A stretch of 64,000 bases of DNA from Mesorhizobium sp. WSM4306 (GCF_007003975.1 NZ_VFTC01000004.1:124001-188000); one strand, 5' to 3'. Shown: positions 31,780 to 41,133, counted from the first letter of the stretch. Translations and numbers: made by a program. The notes: generated from the letters alone by a model not told the origin.

Positions 31780-33012
31780 TCAGCCCCCGTTGTCGCCGGG
31801 CGGCGGAGCGCCCGGCGGCTGCTCGACCGCGCATTTGAACTGGTCGGACGTGTTGGGCTCAACCATGCAGACCTCGGTCGCGAAGGTGACCTGGTGATGC
31901 TTGTTGAACACCAGCGGCACCGGCGACACGACGCCCTTGTAGTCCGACTTCAGAAGCTCTGCGACCACCGCGTCCGGATCGTCGATCGTGCCGACCTTCT
32001 CCAGCGCCTTGGCGTACCAGAAGAAGTAATCATAGTAGAGCAGCGAGACCGAGGACTGCGGACCTTTGGCGGCGCCGAGACCGAAATACTTGTCGAAATA
32101 CTGCTTCACCTCGGGAAATGGCGAGGAACCCCAGCAGACCGGCACGCAGCTCAACGTCACCGGCACGTCCGCCTTCAGGCTACGCTCCTGATAGATGCCC
32201 GGATCGACACCGAACAGGAAATAGGACGGCGCCACGCCGAGCTTGAGGGCTTGCGGAAAGGCGGTGAGCGTTGAATCGCCATTGTACCAGAAATGCACGA
32301 TATCGGGCTTCATGCCCTTGATGCGGGTGAGCAGCGGCGAGAAGTCGGTCGTATCCGGCGGATACTGCACCAGGTCGACTTTCTGGCCTTCCGCTTCGAG
32401 CGCCTTGACGTAGTGCGAGGACAGATACTGCCCGGTCGCGTCGTTGCCGACGAATACCACCGAATGCTTCGGCGGCGACTTCAGCTGCGGCGTCAGCAAT
32501 GACAACACGCCCTTGGCGGTGCTGCCGCTGCGCTGCCATTCCTGCGGCTCGCTCTGGAACGTGTAGTGCAGCCAGCCATCGTCGGCGATCGCCTTGTCGT
32601 CCAGCACTGCGCCGAGCGAGCTGTTTCCGGAAAACTGCAGCACCTTGGCCGGGCCGGTGATCTTGGCCATGGACACCGAGAAGTCATGCGTCTCCGTGCC
32701 CCAGATCGCCTTGACGCCGATGTCGTTGACCAGCTCGCGCGCGGCCGCGATGCTGACATTCACATCCGTCCGGTTGTCGCGGATATAGAGCTTTATCTTG
32801 TAGGTCTTGTCGCCGACCTTGATGCCGCCGGCGTCGTTGATCTGCTGCGCCGCCAAATTGGCGGCGCCCACAATGGTGTTGCCGGCCGAAACGAATGAGC
32901 CCGATTGCGCGGCGATGACGCCGATAGGCAGCTCCTCGTCGGCGCGGGCCGTCTGCAAAGCCATGACGAGCCCCGCGGCCGCCATGGTCAATCCAAGTCC
33001 TAGCTGTCTCAT
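31780..33012 (-). CDS. Periplasmic substrate-binding protein of Liv-type importer, 410 aa
   Basis: Signal peptide MRQLGLGLTMAAAGLVMALQ (cleavage near TARA) followed by a type I periplasmic fold: PIGVIAAQSGSFVSAGNTIV, AAARELVNDIGVKAIWGTET and IVHFWYNGDSTLTAFPQALK. The length and fold match LivK/amide-binding proteins. A mature C-terminal tail PPGAPPPGDNGG is unusual. The ligand is not predictable; neighbours point to sugar-derived acids rather than amino acids. An operator-like TTGTNNNACAA lies 28 bases upstream. Confidence 0.9.
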   Translation of the reverse strand: MRQLGLGLTMAAAGLVMALQTARADEELPIGVIAAQSGSFVSAGNTIVGAANLAAQQINDAGGIKVGDKTYKIKLYIRDNRTDVNVSIAAARELVNDIGVKAIWGTETHDFSVSMAKITGPAKVLQFSGNSSLGAVLDDKAIADDGWLHYTFQSEPQEWQRSGSTAKGVLSLLTPQLKSPPKHSVVFVGNDATGQYLSSHYVKALEAEGQKVDLVQYPPDTTDFSPLLTRIKGMKPDIVHFWYNGDSTLTAFPQALKLGVAPSYFLFGVDPGIYQERSLKADVPVTLSCVPVCWGSSPFPEVKQYFDKYFGLGAAKGPQSSVSLLYYDYFFWYAKALEKVGTIDDPDAVVAELLKSDYKGVVSPVPLVFNKHHQVTFATEVCMVEPNTSDQFKCAVEQPPGAPPPGDNGG

Positions 33013-33039
33013 GCATGTTCCTCCCGTTACATGGCCAAC

Positions 33040-33050
33040 TTGTCATACAA
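33040..33050. promoter_or_regulatory. FadR-type operator-like palindrome upstream of the Liv binding-protein gene
   Basis: TTGTCATACAA, fitting TTGTNNNACAA and followed by CCCT on the + strand. FCD-type GntR repressors recognise TNGTNNNACNA, and three such regulators are encoded in this island. Confidence 0.6.
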
Positions 33051-33293
33051 CCCTATTACCATGTAACACAGCTGTCAACATGACTCCGGCCTAGGAGCGA
33101 GCGGCCGGTGGCGTCGTGTCGCCCCGTTTCGTTCGTCCGTTTCTGATCTCACCTTGGTTGAGCAAAGTTCATCGCAGTCGGTGCGAGGTGCCGGACAAGG
33201 ATGCGCAACGCAGAGACATGCGCCGCGATCATGGTGATGATGAATGTGGCCCGGCAACCGCCAAGGCGGGAGAGGCTCAGAGCCTTGCCACTG
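33051..33293. other. Intergenic region behind the Liv operon promoter
   Basis: No gene found. The lower-GC stretch TTACCATGTAACACAGCTGT just after the operator may be part of the promoter. Confidence 0.35.
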
Positions 33294-34154
33294 TCACAGC
33301 GACAAGCGGTAGGCCTCGACGGCGGAAGCGCCAAAAATCTGCGAACATTCTTCGGTCAGCCCGGCAAGACACTCGCCAAGGGTGCGTTTGACCGACTGAT
33401 AGTCGGCGGCGGCCAGGCAGACAGGCCAATCCGAGCCGAACAGGCATCGCGACGGGCCGAAAATGGAAAGGATCTCGTCCACATAGGGCTGCACATCCTG
33501 TTGCTTCCAGCGCCGCCAGTGGGCCTCCGTGACCATTCCGGAGAGCTTGCACCAGACATGGTCGCGATGCGCCCTGAAGCCCTGCGTCAATCCGGCCCAC
33601 GGCTCCATCGCGTGCTGCGCAATGCACGGTTTTGCGATGTGGTCGACCACGAAACGCAAATTTGGATGCCGCTCCAGCGTCTCCAGGGCAGCCGGAATCT
33701 GCGGCTCCTTCAACAGCAGGTCATAGACCAGCCCCGCATCGGCGACAGCCGCCAGCCCGCGCTGGACATCCGTGCGCAGCAGCCAGTTCGGATCAGCCTC
33801 ATTGTGGACGAGGTGACGGATGCCGACCAGGTAATGGCCATCCGACCGCGCCTTCAGTTCCGACAGTGTGGCCGCCACCTTGGCATCGGTGAGGTCGACC
33901 TATCCGACGACGCCGGCGACGAAATCGGTCCGGCCTGCCGTCTCCAGGAACGCCCGCGTCTCGTCGAGCGAATGCCACGTCTGAACCAGGATGGTTTTGT
34001 CCACGCCGGCAGCGGCGACCGCTGGCCTCAGGTCCTCGGGGGAGAACACCCGACGGATGGAAGCGTAATCCTCCGTCATCCAGCCGCAGGAGCCATCAGC
34101 CGGATCCCAGAAATGCTGATGCCCGTCGATCACCAGGGGCTTGCCGGTGCCCAT
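33294..34154 (-). pseudogene. Lactonase-like amidohydrolase (amidohydrolase 2 family) with one in-frame TAG
   Basis: From the ATG at 34154: MGTGKPLVIDGHQHFWDPAD with the DGHQHFW metal motif, then ILVQTWHSLDETRAFL and FVAGVVG, a TAG at 33900-33902, and the same frame continuing VDLTDAKVAATLSEL, IRHLVHNEADPNWLLR, RFVVDHIAKP and LFGSDWPVCLAAADY. The family is conserved as VVGWVDL, so TGG to TAG is the whole lesion; both halves are otherwise intact with metal ligands present. Relatives are sugar lactonases, for example L-fucono- or L-rhamnono-lactonase. It lies five bases behind an aldo/keto reductase gene. Confidence 0.85.
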
Positions 34155-34159
34155 GGCGC

Positions 34160-35146
34160 TCACCAGCGCTGATGCACCGCGGCCTTGATGCGCCGCTGGT
34201 AGATGTCGGCGATGCGCTCCATGACTTGCGGCGACAGCGGCGGCAGGTCGGACGCAGCGGCGTTTTCCTGCGCCTGCCGAACGGACTTGGCGCCCGGGAT
34301 GGTCACCGTCACCGCCGGGTTCATCAGGATCCAGCGCAACGCCCATTGCGCCATCGTCGCCCCCGGCGGCAGCAGAGGCCGCAGTTCCTCGACCGCCTGC
34401 AGGCCTTCCTCATAATTCACGCCGGAGAATGTCTCGCCGACGTCGAAGGCCTCGCCTTGCCTGTTGTAGTTGCGGTGGTCCTTGGCGCTGAAACTGGAAT
34501 CGCTCCGGAACTTGCCGGACAAGAGTCCGCTGGCCAGCGGCACCCTGACGATGATCGCGACATCCTGCTGGCGCGCCATGTCGAAGAACAGCTCCGCCGG
34601 GCGCTGTCGGAACATGTTGTAGATGATCTGGACGCTGATGACGCCGGGATACTGCAGCGCCTTGATGCCTTCCTCGACCTTCTCGACGCTGACGCCGTAG
34701 TGGCGGATCTTGCCTTCCTCGACCAGCCTGTCCAGCGCCTCGAATGTTTCGGGCTGGTAGAAGACCTCCGTCATGGGACAGTGCAGTTGCACCAGTTCGA
34801 GGACGTCGACTTCAAGATAGCGCAGGCTGCGCTCGACGAAGCTGGTCAGGTTCTTGCGATTGTAGCCGGAGGCGACATGCGGGTTCAGCCGCTTGCCGGC
34901 CTTGGTGGCGATGATCGGCCGGTCGCCGCCCCGCCCCTTGAGCGCCTTTGCGACCAGTTTTTCCGCCCGGCCGTCGCCATAGACGTCGGCCGTATCGATC
35001 ATGCTCACGCCTGAATCGAGCGCGGCATTGATCGCCGCGATCGCATCCTTCTCCTCAACGTCTCCCCAGTCGGCCCCGATAGCCCAACTGCCAAAGCCAA
35101 TCTCCGACACTTGCCAGCCGGCGCGGCCAAATCGCCTTTGATGCAT
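34160..35146 (-). CDS. Aldo/keto reductase, 328 aa
   Basis: MHQRRFGRAGWQVSEIGFGS with catalytic residues Asp and Tyr in MIDTADVYGDGRAE, Lys in IIATKAGKR and His in LVQLHCPM. NADPH-site elements lie near VTIPGAKSVRQAQENAAA. These enzymes oxidise or reduce sugars and aldehydes; upstream of a sugar-lactonase gene an aldose 1-dehydrogenase role is plausible. The ATG at 35146 follows GAGGAG at good distance. An operator-like site lies 68 bases upstream. Confidence 0.88.
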   Translation of the reverse strand: MHQRRFGRAGWQVSEIGFGSWAIGADWGDVEEKDAIAAINAALDSGVSMIDTADVYGDGRAEKLVAKALKGRGGDRPIIATKAGKRLNPHVASGYNRKNLTSFVERSLRYLEVDVLELVQLHCPMTEVFYQPETFEALDRLVEEGKIRHYGVSVEKVEEGIKALQYPGVISVQIIYNMFRQRPAELFFDMARQQDVAIIVRVPLASGLLSGKFRSDSSFSAKDHRNYNRQGEAFDVGETFSGVNYEEGLQAVEELRPLLPPGATMAQWALRWILMNPAVTVTIPGAKSVRQAQENAAASDLPPLSPQVMERIADIYQRRIKAAVHQRW

Positions 35147-35213
35147 GAAAACCACTCCTCAAAGCCCGTGTCATCTTGACGGGTCGTCCCGACAGGGATA
35201 CCAGACTGAGCAG

Positions 35214-35224
35214 TTGTATGACAA
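35214..35224. promoter_or_regulatory. FadR-type operator-like palindrome upstream of aldo/keto reductase operon
   Basis: TTGTATGACAA, fitting TTGTNNNACAA and again followed by CCCT. Confidence 0.6.
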
Positions 35225-35366
35225 CCCTGTAAGCATGCAAAACGTTACGATTGATAGTGCCGTCGGAGCGTTGTCGGGAGGTTGGATGGGCGACGGGATG
35301 TTGCCGGCACTCGTGCGAAGCGCCAATCGATGCCGGCCTGGCCGTAAGGGCCCGGCGGCTGTGGCC
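35225..35366. other. Intergenic between the aldo/keto reductase and GntR genes
   Basis: Contains the probable promoter of the aldo/keto reductase operon next to the palindrome at 35214. No gene recognised. Confidence 0.35.
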
Positions 35367-36155
35367 TCAGCCGGACTGTGTGCCGTTCGCCCGCTGTCGT
35401 TGGATCTTTCCCAGATGTCCGGCGCCGTCGCGAAGCTGCTCGAAGAGTTTGTAGGAACGGGTCAGGTGAAGCCGCATCGCGCGCTGCGCCGCCTTGGCGT
35501 CACGCGCCGCTATGGCGTCGTAGATCGCCCGGTGTTCGCGTCGCGTCCGCTCGAAATGCCGCTCGCGTTCGGCAGGCTCCATGCGATCAAATTGCGTCCA
35601 TTGGCGCGGGATCATGGCGGCGCCGAACGTGTCGAAGAGCCGGCTGAAATAGGTGTTGTGCGTGGCGAGCGAAATCGCGCGATGGAACTCCGCATCTTCA
35701 GTCGCGGCAAGGCCGGTTTCAGCAATCGCCCGGTCGATGGCGTCGAGTTGCTTGGCCATGAAGGCAAGGTCCTTGGCGGTCCGGCGCGTGGCCGCCAGCG
35801 CCGCCGCTTCCGCCTCGACACCCATGCGGAGCTCGAGCACCGCCAGGATCTCGTCGATCGATTCGACATCTGTCGGCACGATCGAAAAGGTCTTGGGCGG
35901 GGGTTCCTGGGCCACGAAGGCGCCCAAGCCTTGCCTTGTCGTGATAAGCCCCCTCGCGCGCAGCGAGGCCAGCGCCTCGCGAACCACCGTCCGGCTGACG
36001 CCGGTCGCATTGACGATCTCCTGCTCAGTGGGCAACCGCTGTCCCGGCGCAAGATCGCCGGCCTCGATCTGCGCGGCAAACTTGTCCACCAGCTCGCCCC
36101 GGAGATTGGGGGACTGGCGAATGGCGCCAAACATTGCTCCCTCGCGATCCGTCAT
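35367..36155 (-). CDS. FCD-type GntR transcriptional regulator, 262 aa
   Basis: The N-terminal winged helix shows FAAQIEAGDLAPGQRLPTEQ and VSRTVVREALASLRARGLIT, followed by the GntR wing RQGLGAFVA. The C-terminal FCD domain has ELRMGVEAEAAALAATRRTA, DAEFHRAISLATHN and the metal-ligand type HRAIYDAIAARDAKAAQRAM with HL. FCD regulators repress catabolic genes until a sugar acid or other small acid binds. It is divergent from the dehydrogenase at 36316 and may control it. Confidence 0.92.
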   Translation of the reverse strand: MTDREGAMFGAIRQSPNLRGELVDKFAAQIEAGDLAPGQRLPTEQEIVNATGVSRTVVREALASLRARGLITTRQGLGAFVAQEPPPKTFSIVPTDVESIDEILAVLELRMGVEAEAAALAATRRTAKDLAFMAKQLDAIDRAIAETGLAATEDAEFHRAISLATHNTYFSRLFDTFGAAMIPRQWTQFDRMEPAERERHFERTRREHRAIYDAIAARDAKAAQRAMRLHLTRSYKLFEQLRDGAGHLGKIQRQRANGTQSG

Positions 36156-36315
36156 TGGAAAACCGGCCCCTTAAATCGATTCTTACGGCAAGGATCGCAC
36201 CGCTTGGTTGCAACGGCAATCTTTCGTTTCAAACGCATGTCGCCCAGAGGTGTGCGCGGTTCTGGGACAACGACATGCGTCAAGACAGAAACTCCAACAG
36301 CACTGGAAGACCAAC

Positions 36316-37221
36316 ATGAAGCAGCAAATCGGCTTTATCGGCTTGGGCGCGATGGGTTCGGGCATGGCGGCCAACCTTCTGGCCAAGGGCTGGCCCCTGA
36401 CGGTCTGGGCGCGCCGCAACCAGGAGGCGGCGCTGAAGCTGGTCAGCGCCGGCGCCGGCCAGGCGGCGACGCCGCGCGCGCTCGCCGAAGGCTGCGACAT
36501 CGTTCTCCTTTGCGTCACCGGCTCGCCGCAGGTGGAAGCGGTCGTGAAGGGACCGGAGGGGCTTGCGGCTGCCGGCAAACCGCTGTTGATCGTCGACTGC
36601 TCGACCTCCAACCCGTCCTCGACGATCGCGATTGCCGCAGAGCTTGCCGCGCAAGGCGTGACGCTGATCGACGCGCCGCTGGCGCGCACGCCCAAGGAGG
36701 CCGCCGAAGGCAAGCTCGACGTCATGGTCGGCGGCGTGGCGGAAGCGGTCGCCCGCGCGCGTCCGGTGCTCGAAGCCTTCGCGGCGCGCGTCGTCCACAC
36801 CGGTCCGACCGGCAGCGGCCACACCATGAAGCTGCTCAACAATTTCATATCGATGGGCTATTCCGCCATTTATTCGGAGGCGCTGACGCTAGGCGCCAAG
36901 GCCGGGCTGACGCCGCAGGTCTTCAACAGCGTGATCTCGGGCAGTCGCATGGATTGCGGCTTCTACCAGGCCTTCTTCGACTTCGTGCTCCACCGGAACG
37001 AAAACGCCCAGCGCTTCGCCATCGTCAACGCGCTGAAGGACATGACCTACCTCGCCTCCTTCGCCCAGGCCGCCGGCATCGCCAACCCGGTCGGCGCCGT
37101 CGTGCGCAACGGGTTTGCCACAGCGGTCGCTACGGGGCACGGTGAAAAATTTGTGCCGGCGCTGTCGGATATTGTGGCGGGGTTAAACGGGGTGTCGCTG
37201 GTGGTGCCGGCGGCTGAGTGA
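36316..37221 (+). CDS. 3-hydroxyisobutyrate-dehydrogenase-family oxidoreductase, 301 aa
   Basis: MKQQIGFIGLGAMGSGMAAN contains the Rossmann GxGxMGxxMAxN signature. DAPLARTPKEAAEGKLDVMV corresponds to the substrate-site motif (DAPVSGGxxgA in the family, altered here), and GSGHTMKLLNNF holds the catalytic Lys (K-x-x-N-N). Members act on beta-hydroxyacids such as tartronate semialdehyde, 3-hydroxyisobutyrate or sulfolactaldehyde. The altered DAPLARTP suggests a substrate other than tartronate semialdehyde. ATG at 36316. Confidence 0.88.
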   Translation: MKQQIGFIGLGAMGSGMAANLLAKGWPLTVWARRNQEAALKLVSAGAGQAATPRALAEGCDIVLLCVTGSPQVEAVVKGPEGLAAAGKPLLIVDCSTSNPSSTIAIAAELAAQGVTLIDAPLARTPKEAAEGKLDVMVGGVAEAVARARPVLEAFAARVVHTGPTGSGHTMKLLNNFISMGYSAIYSEALTLGAKAGLTPQVFNSVISGSRMDCGFYQAFFDFVLHRNENAQRFAIVNALKDMTYLASFAQAAGIANPVGAVVRNGFATAVATGHGEKFVPALSDIVAGLNGVSLVVPAAE

Positions 37222-37283
37222 GTTGGCACAGCGCGCTCCCCCTCCGTCTCGGCTGGCGCTGACCGCGCGGGCTAAGCCGCTGC

Positions 37284-38069
37284 CTACCCCGCCGCCCGCC
37301 GCCGCACAGCCTTCCGCAGCCTTGAGTGCCGTGCCGGCGATGCTGGCTTCGCCGAAACCTCACCTCCCGGTAGTCCGACACGCGAAGCCGCACCGGCGAG
37401 ATGCCGCGTCATCGCGGCGCTCGCTCCTTTCGCGTCTCCGGCCTTGATCGCGGCCAGGATGCGCTCGTGCTCGCCCAGTGTCGTGCGCGCCATGTCGTCG
37501 GACTTCTGCTGGTTGCCGGCGGCCAGGATGCTCTCGCGCACCCGTTCCGAGACGAAGACGAGAAACTGGCCCATATAGGGGTTCTGGGTCGCCTCGGCGA
37601 CGGCTCGGTGGAAACCGAGGTCATTCTTCAGCCAGGCGACGCTGCCATAGGGAGCCGTGCGCATCCCATCGAGCGCCTGTTCCATCGCCGCGATATCGGC
37701 ATCGGAGCGGCGGGTCGCGGCGAGCGCGGCGATCTGCACTTCCAGCATGCCGCGCAGTTCGAACAGGTTGCGGAAGGAACCCGCCCGCTGCAAGGTCTCA
37801 TAGTCGATCGTCAGCACGGTGGCGTTGGTGGCGTCGGCGACGAAGGCGCCCCTGCCCTGCTGCGACCAGATACGGCCTTCGGAGCGCAGCCTTGCGATCG
37901 CCTCGCGCACTACGTTGCGGCTGACCCCGAAGGTGGTCGCCAGCGCCTGCTCGGTTGGCAGCTGATCGCCGGGTTTCAGGCGCCCTTGCGCGATCTCGCG
38001 CGAGATGGAACTCGCAACCAAGGTGGAGAGGTGCGGACCGCGATTGACCTTGTCGAGCTTCAGCGTCAT
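37284..38069 (-). CDS. FCD-type GntR transcriptional regulator, 261 aa
   Basis: SSISREIAQGRLKPGDQLPT and VSRNVVREAIARLRSEGRIW form the winged helix; wing QQGRGAFVA. The FCD domain has ELRGMLEVQIAALAATRRSD and NDLGFHRAVAEATQNPYMGQ. The C-terminal Arg-rich tail (ARHSRLRKAVRRRAAG) is unusual. It precedes the FAD-linked oxidase stop by only four bases, in the same direction, so it is the second gene of that operon. Confidence 0.9.
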   Translation of the reverse strand: MTLKLDKVNRGPHLSTLVASSISREIAQGRLKPGDQLPTEQALATTFGVSRNVVREAIARLRSEGRIWSQQGRGAFVADATNATVLTIDYETLQRAGSFRNLFELRGMLEVQIAALAATRRSDADIAAMEQALDGMRTAPYGSVAWLKNDLGFHRAVAEATQNPYMGQFLVFVSERVRESILAAGNQQKSDDMARTTLGEHERILAAIKAGDAKGASAAMTRHLAGAASRVGLPGGEVSAKPASPARHSRLRKAVRRRAAG

Positions 38070-38072
38070 CGC

Positions 38073-39515
38073 TCACCTATAGTCGAGCACGGATGCGGAC
38101 GCCAGAATGCGTCCGTTGCTGAGGATATGGCGCGGATCGAAAGCATCCTTGATGCCTGCCGCGAGATCGAGCGTCACCGGATCGATTCGGTCGAGGAAGG
38201 CCCGCTGCTTGACCCGGCCGATGCCATGCTCGGCACTGATCGAGCCGCCATAGCGGTCGACGACGGCGAAAATCCCCGCTTCCGCCTGCTCGAACAGATG
38301 CTCGATCGCCTCGGCCTCCATGCCCTCCGGCGGCACGACGTTGAGATGGATGTTGCCGTCGCCGACATGGCCGTAGGTGACGGGCAGCGCGTCGGGTCTC
38401 GCCCGCCCCAGTTCGGTGAGCGCGTCGGCGACGAAATCGGCAAGCTTCGAGATCGGCACCGAGACGTCGGTGCGCAGATAGCGGCCGCCGCGGCCCTGCC
38501 GTTCGACCATGATCTCGCGGTAGAGCCACAGGCGCTCGGCCTGCGCCCGGGTCGATGCCACGATGCCGTCCTCGACGAGATCCTCGACGCCGGCGAGAAA
38601 ACTCAAAAGCATATCCTTGAGGTTGATCAGCCCGCCGGACGAAACCTCGATCAGCACATAGGCGGGGTAAGGCTTGCCGAGCGGCTCGGGGAAATCCTTA
38701 CCCTCGCGCATGGTGATCTCGATGCCGCCGCGCAGGATCAACTCGAAGGCGGTGAGCAGGTCGCTGCAGCCGCGCCGGGCCCTGGCATAGAGCGCCATTG
38801 CATCCTCGACGGAGCGTAGGCCGACAAGCGCCGTTTCGATCTGTGTCGGCTTGGGAAAGAGCTTCAGTGCCGCGGCGGTGACGATGCCGAGCGTGCCTTC
38901 CGAGCCGATGAAGACCTGCTTCAAATCATAGCCGCGATTGTCCTTGCGCAGCACCTTCAGCCCGTTCCAAATCCGGCCGTCGGCCAGCACGACTTCGAGG
39001 CCAAGCACCAGGTCGCGCGTCATGCCGTAGCGCAACACGTTGAAGCCGCCGGCATTGGTGGCGACATTGCCGCCGATGCGGCAGCTGCCCTGCGCGCCGA
39101 ACGTGATCGGTAGGATGCAGTCGCTCTCCTCCGCGGCGCGCTTGGCGTCCTCGAGGATGCAGCCGGCCTCGACCACCATGGCGAAGTCGATCGGGCTGAT
39201 CGAGCGGATCCTGTTCATGCGCTCCAGCGAGACAACGACCTCGTTGCCGTCGGCCGCCACCGCCGCGCCGACAAGGCCGGTGAGCCCGCCTTGCGGCACG
39301 ACCGGAATACGATCGGCATGACAGAACCGCATCAGCGCCGACATCTCCTCCACTGAAGAGGGCCGAGCCACCGCCAGCGGACGGCCGTAATGATCGCCCG
39401 ACCAGTCGCGGCTGTAGCGCGCCAGATCCGCTTCCTCGGTCAGCAGTCCGCCATCCGGCAGCAGGCCGGCCAGGGCTGCGATCTGCGATGCGGAGGTGGG
39501 CGGCACGGCATTCAT
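38073..39515 (-). CDS. FAD-linked oxidase (GlcD/D-lactate dehydrogenase type), 480 aa
   Basis: MNAVPPTSASQIAALAGLLP then RPLAVARPSSVEEMSALMRF and VVPQGGLTGLVGAAVAADGN (PP-loop of the FAD-binding PCMH domain). GSCRIGGNVATNAGGFNVLR and FIGSEGTLGIVTAAALKLFP complete it. The C-terminal catalytic domain ends SISAEHGIGRVKQRAFL with the conserved HGIG. Such enzymes oxidise D-2-hydroxyacids (glycolate, D-lactate, 2-hydroxyglutarate). The start at 39515 (rather than 39581) avoids overlapping the operator at 39571. Confidence 0.9.
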   Translation of the reverse strand: MNAVPPTSASQIAALAGLLPDGGLLTEEADLARYSRDWSGDHYGRPLAVARPSSVEEMSALMRFCHADRIPVVPQGGLTGLVGAAVAADGNEVVVSLERMNRIRSISPIDFAMVVEAGCILEDAKRAAEESDCILPITFGAQGSCRIGGNVATNAGGFNVLRYGMTRDLVLGLEVVLADGRIWNGLKVLRKDNRGYDLKQVFIGSEGTLGIVTAAALKLFPKPTQIETALVGLRSVEDAMALYARARRGCSDLLTAFELILRGGIEITMREGKDFPEPLGKPYPAYVLIEVSSGGLINLKDMLLSFLAGVEDLVEDGIVASTRAQAERLWLYREIMVERQGRGGRYLRTDVSVPISKLADFVADALTELGRARPDALPVTYGHVGDGNIHLNVVPPEGMEAEAIEHLFEQAEAGIFAVVDRYGGSISAEHGIGRVKQRAFLDRIDPVTLDLAAGIKDAFDPRHILSNGRILASASVLDYR

Positions 39516-39570
39516 GAATGGACTCTGCACCCCAGGGGAAAACGACTGGACAAACACAGCTGTTGTCGTG

Positions 39571-39581
39571 TTATCATACAA
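39571..39581. promoter_or_regulatory. FadR-type operator-like palindrome between FAD oxidase and glyoxalase
   Basis: TTATCATACAA (one mismatch to TTGTNNNACAA) followed by CCCT. It can serve the minus-strand oxidase operon and the divergent glyoxalase gene. Confidence 0.55.
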
Positions 39582-39676
39582 CCCTGATTGAGAACATCAA
39601 GCGAGGCCATCTTGCCGCCATCCGTTTGATGTGGATGGTCAGACCTGCAAATCACAGAATTCGGAGGACTTCCCCA

Positions 39677-40090
39677 ATGAGCGACGCCCCGGGCTTTCGC
39701 TATATGCACACCATGATCAGGGTGCTCGACCTCGACAAGTCGATCGCCTTCTACACCGAGGTTCTCGGCATGACCTTGCTGCGCCGCGACGACTATCCCG
39801 GCGGCAAATTCACCAACGCCTTTGTCGGCTACGGCCCCGAGGACAAGGAAGCCGTCGTCGAGCTGACGCTGAACTGGGGCCGCGAGGAGCCCTATGAGAT
39901 CGGCACCGGCTTCGGCCACCTGGCGCTCGGCGTCAACGACATCTACGCCGTCTGCGCGGAACTGGAAAAGCGCGGCGCCAAGATCCCGCGCAAGCCCGGC
40001 CCGATGCAGCATGGCACCACTCACATCGCCTTCGTCGAAGATCCGGACGGCTACAAGATCGAGCTGATCGGCCTCGACACCATGCAGTGA
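39677..40090 (+). CDS. gloA: Lactoylglutathione lyase (glyoxalase I), 137 aa
   Basis: MSDAPGFRYMHTMIRVLDLD with metal ligands H at MHTMIRV, E in VVELTLNWG, H in GFGHLALGV and E near YKIELIG. It is a short VOC-fold protein of the bacterial GloA type with GTGFGHLALGVNDIY. It converts the hemithioacetal of methylglyoxal and glutathione to lactoylglutathione. Placed divergent from the hydroxyacid oxidase, it may handle methylglyoxal formed during sugar use. CGGAGGAC lies before the ATG. Confidence 0.93.
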   Translation: MSDAPGFRYMHTMIRVLDLDKSIAFYTEVLGMTLLRRDDYPGGKFTNAFVGYGPEDKEAVVELTLNWGREEPYEIGTGFGHLALGVNDIYAVCAELEKRGAKIPRKPGPMQHGTTHIAFVEDPDGYKIELIGLDTMQ

Positions 40091-40099
40091 TTGCAGGCC

Positions 40100-40130
40100 G
40101 GACCGCATCGGCCTCGCGCCGATGCGGTCC
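40100..40130. terminator. Bidirectional hairpin between convergent genes
   Basis: GGACCGCATCGGC (40100-40112) and GCCGATGCGGTCC (40118-40130) form a perfect 13-bp stem with a five-base loop. There is no long T-run, but the position between gloA and the converging permease gene supports a terminator. Confidence 0.65.
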
Positions 40131-40161
40131 CTACCTGCCCGCGCTTGCTTGGGAGGCGGGA

Positions 40162-41130
40162 TCACTTGATGACCGCGATCTTGCTGCGGTCGATGGTGAT
40201 GGCGACGGCGGCAATCAGCACCGCGCCGAACACCATGTTTTCCAGGAAAATGTTGACGCCGACAAAGGTCATGCCGATGCGCACGATCGAGATGATCAGC
40301 GCGCCGACTGCCGTGCGGGCAACGCCGCCCAGCCCGCCGGTAATCGCCGTGCCGCCGACGATGACGGCGGCAATGGCGGGCAGCAGCAACTGGTTGGCCA
40401 GCACCGGCGAGCCGCTCGACAGCCTGGCTGCCAGCACGACGCCGGCAATTGCCGCGAGCATACCTGAGGCCGCAAAAGCGATGATCTTGGTGCGGTCGAC
40501 ATTGATGCCCGCCGCCCAGGCCGCCGGTTCGCCGGCGCCGACGGCGATCGCCTGGCGGCCAAAGCGCGTGTAGCGCAGCGCCAGGAAGGCGGCGATGCCG
40601 ATGACCGCCGAAATCAGCACCACCACCGGAATGCCGGCGACCGTCGCGTTGATCCAGGCGGTGTTTTCACGGCCACCCTCCTCGATGGTGATGGCGCGGC
40701 CGTTGGAGACCCACAGCGCGAGACCGGTAACCACGCCGCCGGTGGCGAGCGTCGCGACGAAGGACGGCACGCGCAGCTTGACGTGAACGACGCCGCTCAG
40801 GATGCCGAAGGCGAGGCCCGACAGGATCGCCACCGGAAAAGCGGCGAGGCCGAGCGACGGCAGCAATTGCGCCAGAATAACACTGGCCAGCGAAGCCACC
40901 GCCTGGATCGACAGGTCGATGCCGCCGAGCAGGATGGCGAAGGTGACGCCGGTCGCCAGGATGAACAGCACGGCGGTGTTGGCAAACAACAGTGCCACCG
41001 TTTCGCCGGTGAGAAAGCCGGGCGCGGCGATCTCGATGATCAACAGCAGTGCGACAAGTAGCACCAGTGGAATGGCGCCTTGCGTCCACCTGCCTTCGAA
41101 CACCCGCCTGATGGAAAACCCTTCATTCAT
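40162..41130 (-). CDS. Sugar ABC importer permease (RbsC type), 322 aa
   Basis: MNEGFSIRRVFEGRWTQGAI then about eight to nine helices, including LFANTAVLFILATGVTFAIL with GGIDLSIQAVASLASVILAQ. The sequence GGIDLS is the hallmark of the RbsC/XylH family. The end region LGGVARTAVGALIISIVRIG is typical. It shares the ATPase with the second permease at 42642, and both probably form a heterodimeric channel. Confidence 0.92.
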   Translation of the reverse strand: MNEGFSIRRVFEGRWTQGAIPLVLLVALLLIIEIAAPGFLTGETVALLFANTAVLFILATGVTFAILLGGIDLSIQAVASLASVILAQLLPSLGLAAFPVAILSGLAFGILSGVVHVKLRVPSFVATLATGGVVTGLALWVSNGRAITIEEGGRENTAWINATVAGIPVVVLISAVIGIAAFLALRYTRFGRQAIAVGAGEPAAWAAGINVDRTKIIAFAASGMLAAIAGVVLAARLSSGSPVLANQLLLPAIAAVIVGGTAITGGLGGVARTAVGALIISIVRIGMTFVGVNIFLENMVFGAVLIAAVAITIDRSKIAVIK

Positions 41131-41133
41131 CGG

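Noticed and set aside
35145..37145. A 666-codon + strand open frame across a GntR gene and the dehydrogenase
   Set aside because: It overlaps well-supported genes on both strands in the wrong frame and shows only Arg/Gly-rich low-complexity sequence.
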